From the NCBI GenBank assembly GCA_019751575.1, contig JAIENF010000080.1, positions 1 through 12,194 of the forward strand: a stretch of DNA of 12,194 bases, given 5' to 3'. The notes under the pieces are model-generated. The model had not been told where the DNA came from and ran no database searches. It was given only the letters and a program-made list of their open reading frames with translations. The stretch comes from Burkholderiales bacterium (GTDB lineage Bacteria; Pseudomonadota; Gammaproteobacteria; Burkholderiales; CAIKXV01). Position 1 is the stretch's first letter. Each line of letters opens with the position of its first letter. Position numbers and translations under genes: made by a program. Below, piece by piece: positions 1 through 7,907 of the stretch.

Positions 1-99
1 CCGCGCGATCTGGAGCCGGGTCTGGACGTTCTCGTCAACACGCGCCAGCCCTTCATCGAGCAGCGTTGCAACCTGCCTGCCGAATTGCGCGTCGTTCAC
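1..99 (-). CDS. DUF3619 family protein, 5' end only
   Basis: This is the first 33 codons of a gene that continues off the left edge. It reads from a GTG at 99-97 and starts V-N-D-A-Q-F-G-R-Q-V, then LLDEGLARVDENVQTRL. This resembles the start of the small DUF3619 proteins, which usually follow this sigma factor gene in Betaproteobacteria (recalled family context, not searched). The GTG overlaps the sigma factor stop codon as GTGA, so the two genes are probably translationally coupled in one operon. The function of the family is unknown to me. It is often proposed to be membrane-associated, but the visible part has no membrane segment. The start is well supported by the overlap; the family name is moderately sure. 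Confidence 0.7.
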   Translation of the reverse strand, partial: MNDAQFGRQVATLLDEGLARVDENVQTRLQIAR

Positions 100-797
100 A
101 GGGAAATTCCTTTGGCTTTGAGCAGCTCGGCGAGCGCATGGGTGGCCCGCGAGCAATGAGTCTTTACACTGCCTTCCGAACAGCCCATTGCTTCGGCCGT
201 TTCGGCGACATCCAGTTCCTCCCAGTAACGAAGCAGGAAGGCTTCGCGTTGACGCGCCGGCAGCTTCGACAGCGCTTCTTCAATCGTTTCAAGGGTTTGA
301 ATACGCTGCAACCGGTCTGACGGATTGATTCCCTGACCGTTCGGATCGGCTGCGGCCTGGAGTGTCTCGAGCGGATCGACTTCCTCGTCGTCCTTGCCCT
401 GCGAAAAGGACGAGAACAGCGTGGTCCAGGTATTCCGGACCCGGGTGCGCCGGTACCAGTCGCGGATCGTGTTCTGGAGAATCCGCTGGAACAGCATCGG
501 CAGCTCTTCCACCGGCCTGTCAGCGTACTTCTCCGCGAGCTTCATCATCGAATCCTGCACGATGTCCAGCCCGGCTTCCGGGTCCCGCACGGCGTAGGTC
601 GCCTGCTTGAAGGCCCTGCGCTCGACTTCTGACAGGAATTTCGACAGTTCGCTCTCGGAAGCCAGGATCGTTCTCGGTCGCGGAGGGATTCGTGGGGGGA
701 GTCCGCCCGACGCGGCCGTTGCGCGCGCTGCAGGTCCGGGGGCGCGCAATGGTACCAAAGCGCTCGCCCGGCTCCCCGCCGCAGGCGCCGTCGGCAT
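96..797 (-). CDS. ECF-like RNA polymerase sigma factor (start uncertain)
   Basis: A sigma-70 family transcription initiation factor. Counting from the ATG at 797, region 2 spans about residues 66-119 (AVRDPEAGLDIVQDSMMKLA through the basic RDWYRR) and region 4 spans about 176-227 (LPARQREAFLLRYWEEL, then the helix-turn-helix AETAEAMGCSEGSVKTH). An acidic linker (KDDEEVDPLE) separates them. There is no region 1.1 or 3, as in ECF-type factors. The start is doubtful. Homologues as I recall them begin M-A-S-E/D-x-E-L, which aligns here with a CTG at 665-663. The next upstream starts are TTG at 749 and 758, ATG at 797 (no good ribosome site) and TTG at 986. The stretch between 797 and 665 encodes Ala/Pro/Arg-rich residues with rare codons (GTA, CCA, CGA, AGA, GGA), so it is probably untranslated. 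The coding span with conserved domains is 96-665. The stop overlaps the DUF3619 start. No cognate anti-sigma gene is visible. Its regulon cannot be read from the sequence. Confidence 0.85.
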   Translation of the reverse strand: MPTAPAAGSRASALVPLRAPGPAARATAASGGLPPRIPPRPRTILASESELSKFLSEVERRAFKQATYAVRDPEAGLDIVQDSMMKLAEKYADRPVEELPMLFQRILQNTIRDWYRRTRVRNTWTTLFSSFSQGKDDEEVDPLETLQAAADPNGQGINPSDRLQRIQTLETIEEALSKLPARQREAFLLRYWEELDVAETAEAMGCSEGSVKTHCSRATHALAELLKAKGISL

Positions 798-825
798 GGA
801 CGCGCGCTGCGCGGGAGAGAGTTGC

Positions 826-854
826 TTGACCCCATCTCCCCTTGCCGGTAGCCT
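826..854 (+). promoter_or_regulatory. Candidate sigma-70 promoter for ilvIHC operon
   Basis: TTGACC at 826-831 matches the -35 consensus at 5 of 6 positions. After a 17-base spacer comes TAGCCT at 849-854, which matches the -10 at 3 of 6. Transcription would begin near 861, giving an ilvI leader of about 155 nt. The -35 is strong and the spacing ideal, but the -10 is weak. The element lies just upstream of the doubtful sigma factor start, so it sits in a divergent control region. Confidence 0.5.
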
Positions 855-860
855 CTCCGG

Positions 861-1017
861 TTCGTTTCGAATCGCGAAAAAGGGGCCCGGGCGAGCGTTC
901 CCGCAGCCGTTGCGAGCCGTGCTGCGAGCCTTGCTGCGACCCGTGTCGCAACCCGTGCCGCAACCCGACCGCTCGCGGTCCCGCAAAAAAGTACCCTCGG
1001 TACCTAAAGGTTATCCA
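861..1017 (+). promoter_or_regulatory. Long structured 5' leader of ilvI
   Basis: This is the predicted untranslated leader between the candidate promoter and the ilvI ATG. It has no ATG-started leader ORF, because the ilvI frame stays open through it. It can fold. GCGAGCG (891-897) is complementary to CGCTCGC (970-976), enclosing the 12-nt repeat array. CGCAGC (902-907) can pair with GCTGCG at 921-926 or with the copy at 933-938. Small hairpins form at 967-980 (GACCG/CGGTC, loop CTCG) and 991-1003 (GTACC/GGTAC, loop CTC), the latter just before the AAAGG ribosome site at 1006-1010. A conserved betaproteobacterial 'ilvH' RNA motif has been described upstream of operons that carry ilvH. This leader could be an instance, but I could not compare it with the model. 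Confidence 0.45.
903..971. repeat. 12-nt imperfect tandem repeat (5 copies plus a partial)
   Basis: Five consecutive 12-base units begin at 912, 924, 936, 948 and 960, with consensus GCRANCCGTGYY (for example GCGAGCCGTGCT, GCGAGCCTTGCT, GCAACCCGTGCC). A shortened 9-base copy at 903-911 precedes them. The units drift gradually from GCGAGCC on the left to GCAACCC on the right. On the plus strand one frame reads as a Cys-x-Pro-Cys repeat, but no start codon supports translation. The array lies in the leader of ilvI, immediately upstream of its ribosome site. It could be structured RNA, a series of protein sites at about one helical turn, or simple slippage. Confidence 0.8.
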
Positions 1018-2739
1018 ATGGACAGGATCGCTGCGAACGTCATGGAACTCACCGGGGCGGAAATCGTCATCCGCTGCCTTCAGGAAGAGCAGGTCGAGTT
1101 CGTGTTCGGCTACCCCGGCGGGGCCGTGCTCTACATCTACGACGAGATTTCCAAGCAGGACAAGGTCAAGCACATCCTGGTCCGGCACGAGCAGGCAGCC
1201 GTCCATGCTGCCGACGGGTACGCTCGGTCGACCACGCGGCCCGGCGTCGCCCTGGTCACGTCCGGTCCGGGCGTCACCAACGCGGTCACCGGCATCGCCA
1301 CCGCGTACATGGACTCGATCCCCATGGTGATCATCACCGGGCAGGTGCCCACCCATGCGATCGGCCAGGATGCGTTCCAGGAAGTCGACACCGTCGGCAT
1401 CACGCGTCCGTGCGTGAAGCACAACTTCCTGGTGAAGGACGTGCGCGACATCGCCACCACGATCCGGAAGGCCTTCCAGATCGCGACCACCGGCCGGCCC
1501 GGCCCGGTCCTGGTCGACATCCCGAAGGACATCACCTCTGAGAAGGCGGTGTTCAGTTATCCGCAGAACGTGCCGATGCGCTCGTACAGCCCGGTGACCC
1601 GCGGCCACTCGGGCCAGATCAAGAAGGCCATGCAGCTGCTGATGGAAGCGAAGCGCCCGATGATCTACACCGGCGGCGGCGTGATCCTCGGTGAAGCGTC
1701 GGCCGACCTGGCGAAGCTGGTGCGTGCGCTCGGTTTCCCTTGCACCAACACGCTGATGGGCCTGGGGGGCTTCCCGGCCACCGACCCGCAGTTCGTCGGC
1801 ATGCTCGGCATGCACGGCACCTATGAAGCGAACATGGCGATGCAGCACTGCGACGTGCTGCTCGCGGTCGGCGCCCGTTTCGATGACCGCGTGATCGGCA
1901 ACCCGAAGCACTTCCACCAGGAAGAGCGCCGGATCGTCCATATCGACATCGATCCGTCGTCCATCTCGAAGCGCGTGAAGGTCGACGTGCCGATCGTCGG
2001 CAACGTCAAGGACGTGCTGACCGACATGCTGGCGCAGCTCGCCTCGTCGCAGGAGCGGCCCGACGCGGCCGCGCTGTCGGCCTGGTGGAAGCAGATCGAG
2101 GAGTGGCGCAGCCGTGACTGCCTCAAGTACGACAAGGCGAGCGCGATCATCAAGCCGCAGTCGGTGATCGAATCGCTGTACAGGGCCACCGAAGGCAACG
2201 CCTTCGTCACCTCCGACGTCGGCCAGCACCAGATGTGGGCCGCGCAGTTCTACAAGTTCGACCAGCCGCGCCGCTGGATCAATTCCGGCGGCCTGGGCAC
2301 GATGGGCTTCGGCCTGCCCTCTGCGATGGGCGTCCAGCTGGCGCACCGCGATGCACAGGTCGCCTGCGTCACCGGCGAAGCCAGCATCCAGATGTGCATC
2401 CAGGAGCTGTCGACCTGCACGCAGTACCGGCTGCCGATCAAGGTCGTGATGCTGAACAACCGCTACATGGGCATGGTGCGCCAGTGGCAGGAGTTCTTCC
2501 ACGGCAACCGGCATGCAGAGTCCTACATGGATGCGCTGCCCGATTTCGTCAGGCTCGCCGAGTCGTACGGCCATGTCGGCATGCGCATCGACAAGCCGTC
2601 CGACGTCGATGGCGCGATGCGCGAGGCGTTCTCGATGAAGGACCGGCTGGTGTTCATGGACTTCATCACCGACCAGACCGAAAACGTGTTCCCGATGGTG
2701 CCCGGCGGCAAGGGCCTGTCGGAGATGATCCTGGTCTGA
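1018..2739 (+). CDS. ilvI: Acetohydroxyacid (acetolactate) synthase large subunit
   Basis: This ThDP-dependent enzyme condenses two pyruvates to acetolactate, or pyruvate with 2-oxobutyrate to acetohydroxybutyrate. It is the first shared step to valine, leucine and isoleucine in the cytoplasm. The product is 573 residues, the usual length. The N-terminal pyrimidine domain has GYPGGAVL at 31-38 and the catalytic glutamate E58 in RHEQAA. The central domain follows with the FAD-contacting GGGVILGEA region. The C-terminal pyrophosphate domain has the metal-binding motif G453-E454-A455 through N480-N481. The usual GDG is GEA here, which keeps an acidic metal ligand. The ATG at 1018 was chosen because AAAGG lies 7 bases before it. 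The later ATG at 1042 has no ribosome site, and the open frame further upstream is leader. The regulatory subunit gene ilvH follows after 159 bases. It could equally be named ilvB; ilvI is used because the partner is IlvH-like. Confidence 0.97.
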   Translation: MDRIAANVMELTGAEIVIRCLQEEQVEFVFGYPGGAVLYIYDEISKQDKVKHILVRHEQAAVHAADGYARSTTRPGVALVTSGPGVTNAVTGIATAYMDSIPMVIITGQVPTHAIGQDAFQEVDTVGITRPCVKHNFLVKDVRDIATTIRKAFQIATTGRPGPVLVDIPKDITSEKAVFSYPQNVPMRSYSPVTRGHSGQIKKAMQLLMEAKRPMIYTGGGVILGEASADLAKLVRALGFPCTNTLMGLGGFPATDPQFVGMLGMHGTYEANMAMQHCDVLLAVGARFDDRVIGNPKHFHQEERRIVHIDIDPSSISKRVKVDVPIVGNVKDVLTDMLAQLASSQERPDAAALSAWWKQIEEWRSRDCLKYDKASAIIKPQSVIESLYRATEGNAFVTSDVGQHQMWAAQFYKFDQPRRWINSGGLGTMGFGLPSAMGVQLAHRDAQVACVTGEASIQMCIQELSTCTQYRLPIKVVMLNNRYMGMVRQWQEFFHGNRHAESYMDALPDFVRLAESYGHVGMRIDKPSDVDGAMREAFSMKDRLVFMDFITDQTENVFPMVPGGKGLSEMILV

Positions 2740-4513
<1,774 letters not shown>

Positions 4514-4514
<1 letters not shown>

Positions 4515-5194
4515 TGACGCACTACCCGCACCCCATCCTGGCGCGCGAGGGCTGGCCCTTCATCGCGCTGGCGGTGGGTGCGGCACTGGCGGCTGCCGTG
4601 TTCGCCGGGCCCTGGTGGTCCCTGCCGCTGTGGATCATCGCCGTGTTCGTGGTGCAGTTCTTCCGCGACCCCGCGCGCGGCTTCGACGCCGCCGGCAATG
4701 CCGTGATCTCGCCGGCGGACGGCCGCATCGTGGCGGTCGAGAAGGCGCGCGATCCGTACCTCGATCGCGATGCACTCAAGGTTTCGGTGTTCATGAACGT
4801 GTTCAACGTGCATTCGAACCGGGTGCCCGTCGACGGCGAGGTGCGCGAGGTGCGCTACTTCCCGGGCCGCTTCTTCAACGCGGCGATCGACAAGGCTTCC
4901 CTCGAGAACGAACGCAACGCGATGGTGATCGACACCGCCGATGGCTCGCGCGTGACCTGCGTGCAGATCGCCGGGCTGATCGCGCGCCGCATCCTCTGTT
5001 ACGCGAAGCCCGGCGATCGCGTCGAACGCGGGCAGCGCTTCGGCTTCATCCGCTTCGGTTCGCGCGTCGACGTCTACCTGCCGCCGGATGCCACGCCACG
5101 CGCGACGCTGGGCGACGTGGTGTTCGCGGGCCAGACGGTCCTGGCAGAGCTGGCACCGCCGGCCACCCGCCCGGCAGACGGGCAGCATCGATGA
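4514..5194 (+). CDS. psd: Phosphatidylserine decarboxylase proenzyme (short PSD-A type)
   Basis: It decarboxylates phosphatidylserine to phosphatidylethanolamine at the inner membrane. The product is 226 residues, of the short class that cleaves itself at a Gly-Ser bond. G182-S183 in [11 protein letters not shown] is the predicted cleavage site; S183 becomes the pyruvoyl group of the small alpha chain. D69 (SPADGR) and H100 (NVHSNRVP) fit the autocleavage triad. An N-terminal hydrophobic hairpin spans about residues 15-48 and should anchor the enzyme. The ATG shares one base with the ilvC stop (TGATG) and no strong ribosome site is seen, so translation is likely coupled. Its end overlaps the pssA start by 4 bases. 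Within the operon it makes the step immediately after PssA. Confidence 0.95.
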
Positions 5195-6066
5195 TCCGCC
5201 GCGATCCGCACAAGCTGGCGAAGGTCGAGGGCCGCAGGCGCGGCATCTACTGGCTGCCCAACGCGTTCACCACGGCGGCGCTGTTCGCAGGCTTCTTCGC
5301 GATCGTGCAGGCGATGAACGGACGCTTCGAGGTGGCTGCAGCGGCGATCTTCATCGCCGGCATCCTCGACGGCCTCGACGGTCGGGTTGCCCGCTGGACG
5401 CGTACGCAGAGCGCGTTCGGTGCCGAGTACGATTCGCTGTCGGACATGGTCTCGTTCGGCGTCGCGCCGGCGCTGGTGGTCTATGTCTGGGCGCTGAAGG
5501 ACTTCTCCCAGCTCGGCGAGATCGGAAGCAAGTCGCAATGGCTGCTGAGCCGGCTGGGCTGGGTCGCCGCGTTCATCTACTGCGCCTGCGCCGCGTTGCG
5601 CCTGGCCCGGTTCAACACGCAGCTGGACATCGCGGACAAGCGGTACTTCACCGGGCTGCCCAGTCCCGCGGCGGCGAGCCTGGTGGCCAGCCTGGTCTGG
5701 GCCTTCAGCCTGTACCAGGTCGAGGGTGGCGACGTGATGTGGCTCGCCTGGATCGTCACCGTGTTCGCCGGCTTCTCGATGGTCAGCAACTTCAAGTTCT
5801 ACAGCGGCAAGGACATCAACCTGCGCAAGGCGGTGTCGTTCAGGGCGATCGTGGGCACTGCGATCGGCGTCGGGCTGCTCAGCCTCATCGCCGATACCCT
5901 GGCCGAGCTGCTGCTTGCCGTGTCGGTGGTCTACGCGCTGTCCGGGTACGTGATGACGCTGTTCTCGATGCGCGCGGCAAAGGCCGAGCCGCCGGCGGTG
6001 GACGAGCCACCGGTCCCGCCATCGCCGCCGCCAGCGGCCGGCGAGAAAGGCGATCCGCGAGCGTGA
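5191..6066 (+). CDS. pssA: CDP-diacylglycerol--serine O-phosphatidyltransferase
   Basis: It transfers phosphatidyl from CDP-diacylglycerol to serine, making phosphatidylserine for Psd. It is an integral membrane protein of 291 residues. The CDP-alcohol phosphotransferase signature is complete: D60, D63-G64, A67-R68, G77, D81 and D85, in [10 protein letters not shown] and GAEYDSLSD. Several hydrophobic helices follow, for example around residues 125-140, 155-175, 180-195 and 215-255. The C-terminal tail is Pro-rich ([12 protein letters not shown]) and is probably disordered in the cytoplasm. The membrane-embedded type is distinct from the phospholipase-D-like PssA of E. coli. The ATG overlaps the psd stop as ATGA. 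It is likely the last gene of the ilvI transcript before a hairpin. Confidence 0.96.
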   Translation: MIRRDPHKLAKVEGRRRGIYWLPNAFTTAALFAGFFAIVQAMNGRFEVAAAAIFIAGILDGLDGRVARWTRTQSAFGAEYDSLSDMVSFGVAPALVVYVWALKDFSQLGEIGSKSQWLLSRLGWVAAFIYCACAALRLARFNTQLDIADKRYFTGLPSPAAASLVASLVWAFSLYQVEGGDVMWLAWIVTVFAGFSMVSNFKFYSGKDINLRKAVSFRAIVGTAIGVGLLSLIADTLAELLLAVSVVYALSGYVMTLFSMRAAKAEPPAVDEPPVPPSPPPAAGEKGDPRA

Positions 6067-6094
6067 GCGGGCTGCAACCCCGGCACGCAGATGC

Positions 6095-6112
6095 GCAGGC
6101 CGGAAGGCCTGC
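6095..6112 (+). terminator. Terminator-like hairpin after pssA
   Basis: GCAGGCC (6095-6101) and GGCCTGC (6106-6112) form a perfect 7-bp stem capped by GGAA, a GNRA-type tetraloop. It starts 28 bases past the pssA stop. No T-run follows, so it may protect the 3' end or pause polymerase ahead of Rho rather than terminate by itself. Confidence 0.45.
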
Positions 6113-6137
6113 CCGCGAACCGGCGGCAGGACCGGGC

Positions 6138-6166
6138 TTGCGCTCCCGCCCGACACGTCCTAGACT
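6138..6166 (+). promoter_or_regulatory. Candidate promoter for the leuA leader
   Basis: TTGCGC (6138-6143) and TAGACT (6161-6166) are separated by exactly 17 bases. The -35 has the TTG core and the -10 matches 4 of 6. Transcription would begin about 7 bases after the -10, at or next to the A of the ATG at 6173, making that message leaderless. It implies that leuA can be expressed separately from the ilvI-pssA transcript. Confidence 0.45.
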
Positions 6167-6172
6167 GAAGCC

Positions 6173-6259
6173 ATGTCCTCGGTAACCCAACGCGTCGTGA
6201 TCTTCTCGCTGCTGACCAGCACGCTGCTGGCCAGCCGGCTGCTGCGCCCCGCGCGCTAG
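6173..6259 (+). CDS. Possible leucine leader peptide (28 aa) upstream of leuA
   Basis: This is a 28-codon ORF from ATG to TAG, 96 bases before leuA. Ten of 28 residues are branched-chain: V4, V8, V9, I10 and three Leu-Leu pairs at 13-14, 18-19 and 23-24, all CTG. The tail is RLLRPAR. The last Leu pair lies within AGCCGGCT (6233-6240), which is complementary to both arms of the downstream hairpin. This is the arrangement expected of a transcription or translation attenuator that senses leucyl-tRNA. Against this, CTG is the common Leu codon, no T-run follows the hairpin, and a Leu-rich short peptide could also be a small single-span membrane protein. It has no usable Shine-Dalgarno and would be read as a leaderless message. 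It is not similar to E. coli LeuL in sequence. Confidence 0.4.
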   Translation: MSSVTQRVVIFSLLTSTLLASRLLRPAR

Positions 6260-6288
6260 CCTTCTACGACCCCTGTTGCGTTGCCCCG

Positions 6289-6343
6289 CACCGGCTCATG
6301 ACCTGAAGCCGGTGATCGAAGCCACAGACCGCATATCCTGCGG
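6289..6343 (+). promoter_or_regulatory. leuA leader stem-loops with alternative pairing
   Basis: Stem B:C pairs CACCGGCT (6289-6296) with AGCCGGTG (6307-6314), perfect over 8 bp, with a 10-base loop. A second small stem pairs CCGCA (6329-6333) with TGCGG (6339-6343) directly before the leuA ribosome site AAGGAG (6345-6350). Segment A, AGCCGGCT (6233-6240) inside the leader ORF, can pair by 6 bp with B or with C, so A:B, A:C and B:C exclude one another. TTGCC(CC)GCA (6281-6290) can also pair with TGCGGCAA (6339-6346), reaching the ribosome site. Pairings were found by eye; energies were not computed. Confidence 0.45.
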
Positions 6344-6355
6344 CAAGGAGACATC

Positions 6356-7894
6356 ATGAGCACCGACCGCCTCATCATTTTCGACACGACCATGCGCGAC
6401 GGCGAGCAGAGCCCCGGCGCCACCATGACCCGGGAAGAGAAGCTGCGCATCGCCCGCCAGCTCGAGCGGATGCGGGTCGACGTGATGGAAGCCGGCTTCC
6501 CGGCGGCGAGCAACGGCGACTTCGAGGCGGTGCATTCGGTGGCGTCGATCATCCGCGAGTCGACGGTCTGCGGCCTTTCGCGCGCGAACGAGGCGGACAT
6601 CCGCCGCTGCGCAGAGGCGATCGCGCCGGCGCCGCGCAAGCGCATCCATACCTTCCTTGCCACCTCGCGCATCCACATGGAGAAGAAGCTCCGGATGGAG
6701 CCGTCGCAGGTGCTCGAGACGGCGGTCAATGCGGTGAAGTTCGCGCGCGGCTTCACCGACGACGTCGAGTTCTCGCCCGAAGATGCCGGCCGGTCCGACA
6801 TCGATTTCCTCTGCCGCGTGCTCGAGGCCGTGATCAAGGCGGGCGCGACCACGCTCAACATCCCCGATACCGTCGGCTACACGATGCCCGACCAGTACGG
6901 CGCGCTGATCCGGGTGCTGCGCGAGCGGGTGCCGGGTGCCGACAAGGTGGTGTGGTCGACCCACTGCCACAACGACCTCGGCCTCGCCGCGGCCAACTCG
7001 CTCGCCGGCGTGATGAACGGTGCGCGGCAGGTCGAGTGCACCATCAACGGCCTGGGCGAGCGTGCCGGCAACGCCGCGCTGGAAGAGATCGTGATGGCGG
7101 TGCGCACCCGCCAGGATTTCTTCACCTGCGACACGAACATAGACACCACGCAGATCGTGCCGGCCAGCCGCCTGGTCTCGGGCATCACCGGTTTCGCTGT
7201 GCAGCCGAACAAGGCCGTGGTCGGGGCGAACGCGTTCGCGCACGAGTCTGGCATCCACCAGGACGGCGTGCTGAAGAACCGCGAGACCTACGAGATCATG
7301 CGCGCGCAGGACGTGGGCTGGAACGCCAACCGGATCGTGCTCGGCAAGCTGTCCGGTCGCAATGCGTTCCGTACCCGGCTGCAGGAACTCGGCGTGGTGG
7401 TCGAATCCGAGGAGATCCTGAACGCGGCGTTCGCGCGGTTCAAGGAACTGGCCGACCGCAAGCACGAGATCTTCGATGAAGACCTGCAGGCCCTCATGTC
7501 CGACGAGACGGTGACGGCGCAGGTCGAGTTCTACAAGCTGGCGTCGATGAGCGCGCACTCCGAGACCGGCGAGCCGCCGCGTGCCAGTGTCACGCTGTCG
7601 ATCGGCGGCAGCGAGCGCACGGCGAACTGCACCGGCAGCGGGCCGGTCGACGCCGCCTTCAAGGCGGTCGAGTCGCTGGCCGGCAGCGGTGCCGACCTGC
7701 AACTGTATTCGGTGAACAGCATCACCAAGGGCACCGAGTCGCAAGGTGAGGTCACCGTCCGGCTGCACCTCGCCGGACGCATCGTGAATGGCGTCGGTGC
7801 AGACACCGACATCGTGGTCGCCTCGGTGAAGGCCTACCTGAACGCGCTCAACCGGCTGCAGGCCAACCTCGAGCGGACCAACCCGCAGGGCTGA
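6356..7894 (+). CDS. leuA: 2-isopropylmalate synthase
   Basis: It condenses acetyl-CoA with 2-ketoisovalerate to 2-isopropylmalate, the committed step of leucine synthesis, in the cytoplasm. The product is 512 residues, the normal bacterial length. The N-terminal TIM barrel (about 5-275) has [13 protein letters not shown] with R14 and D15, the metal-binding H203 and H205 in STHCHND, and N239 in GERAGN. A linker domain follows ([23 protein letters not shown]). The C-terminal regulatory domain, about 385-505, includes [12 protein letters not shown] and should bind leucine for feedback inhibition (family knowledge). The start has AAGGAG 5 bases upstream of ATG. It lies 289 bases after pssA with its own candidate promoter and leader. 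The gene ends at a hairpin shared with the convergent receptor gene. Confidence 0.98.
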   Translation: MSTDRLIIFDTTMRDGEQSPGATMTREEKLRIARQLERMRVDVMEAGFPAASNGDFEAVHSVASIIRESTVCGLSRANEADIRRCAEAIAPAPRKRIHTFLATSRIHMEKKLRMEPSQVLETAVNAVKFARGFTDDVEFSPEDAGRSDIDFLCRVLEAVIKAGATTLNIPDTVGYTMPDQYGALIRVLRERVPGADKVVWSTHCHNDLGLAAANSLAGVMNGARQVECTINGLGERAGNAALEEIVMAVRTRQDFFTCDTNIDTTQIVPASRLVSGITGFAVQPNKAVVGANAFAHESGIHQDGVLKNRETYEIMRAQDVGWNANRIVLGKLSGRNAFRTRLQELGVVVESEEILNAAFARFKELADRKHEIFDEDLQALMSDETVTAQVEFYKLASMSAHSETGEPPRASVTLSIGGSERTANCTGSGPVDAAFKAVESLAGSGADLQLYSVNSITKGTESQGEVTVRLHLAGRIVNGVGADTDIVVASVKAYLNALNRLQANLERTNPQG

Positions 7895-7907
7895 CCGGCG
7901 CGGCAGG

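Noticed and set aside
607..1017. Extension of ilvI by 137 residues upstream of 1018
   Set aside because: The frame is open, but the extension is Arg/Pro/Ala-rich, overlaps the sigma factor gene antisense and the tandem repeat, and the ATG at 1018 has a proper ribosome site and gives the family length.
842..1017. Leader peptide with Cys-x-Pro-Cys repeats encoded by the 12-nt array
   Set aside because: The frame has only a distant TTG as start, with no ribosome site, and runs on out of frame into ilvI. The repeat pattern is explained by the 12-base period.
6296..7768. A 490-codon minus-strand frame opposite leuA, with similar ones opposite ilvC, psd and pssA
   Set aside because: These are codon-position shadows of GC-rich genes, with no domain, no ribosome site, and complete overlap with conserved enzymes.
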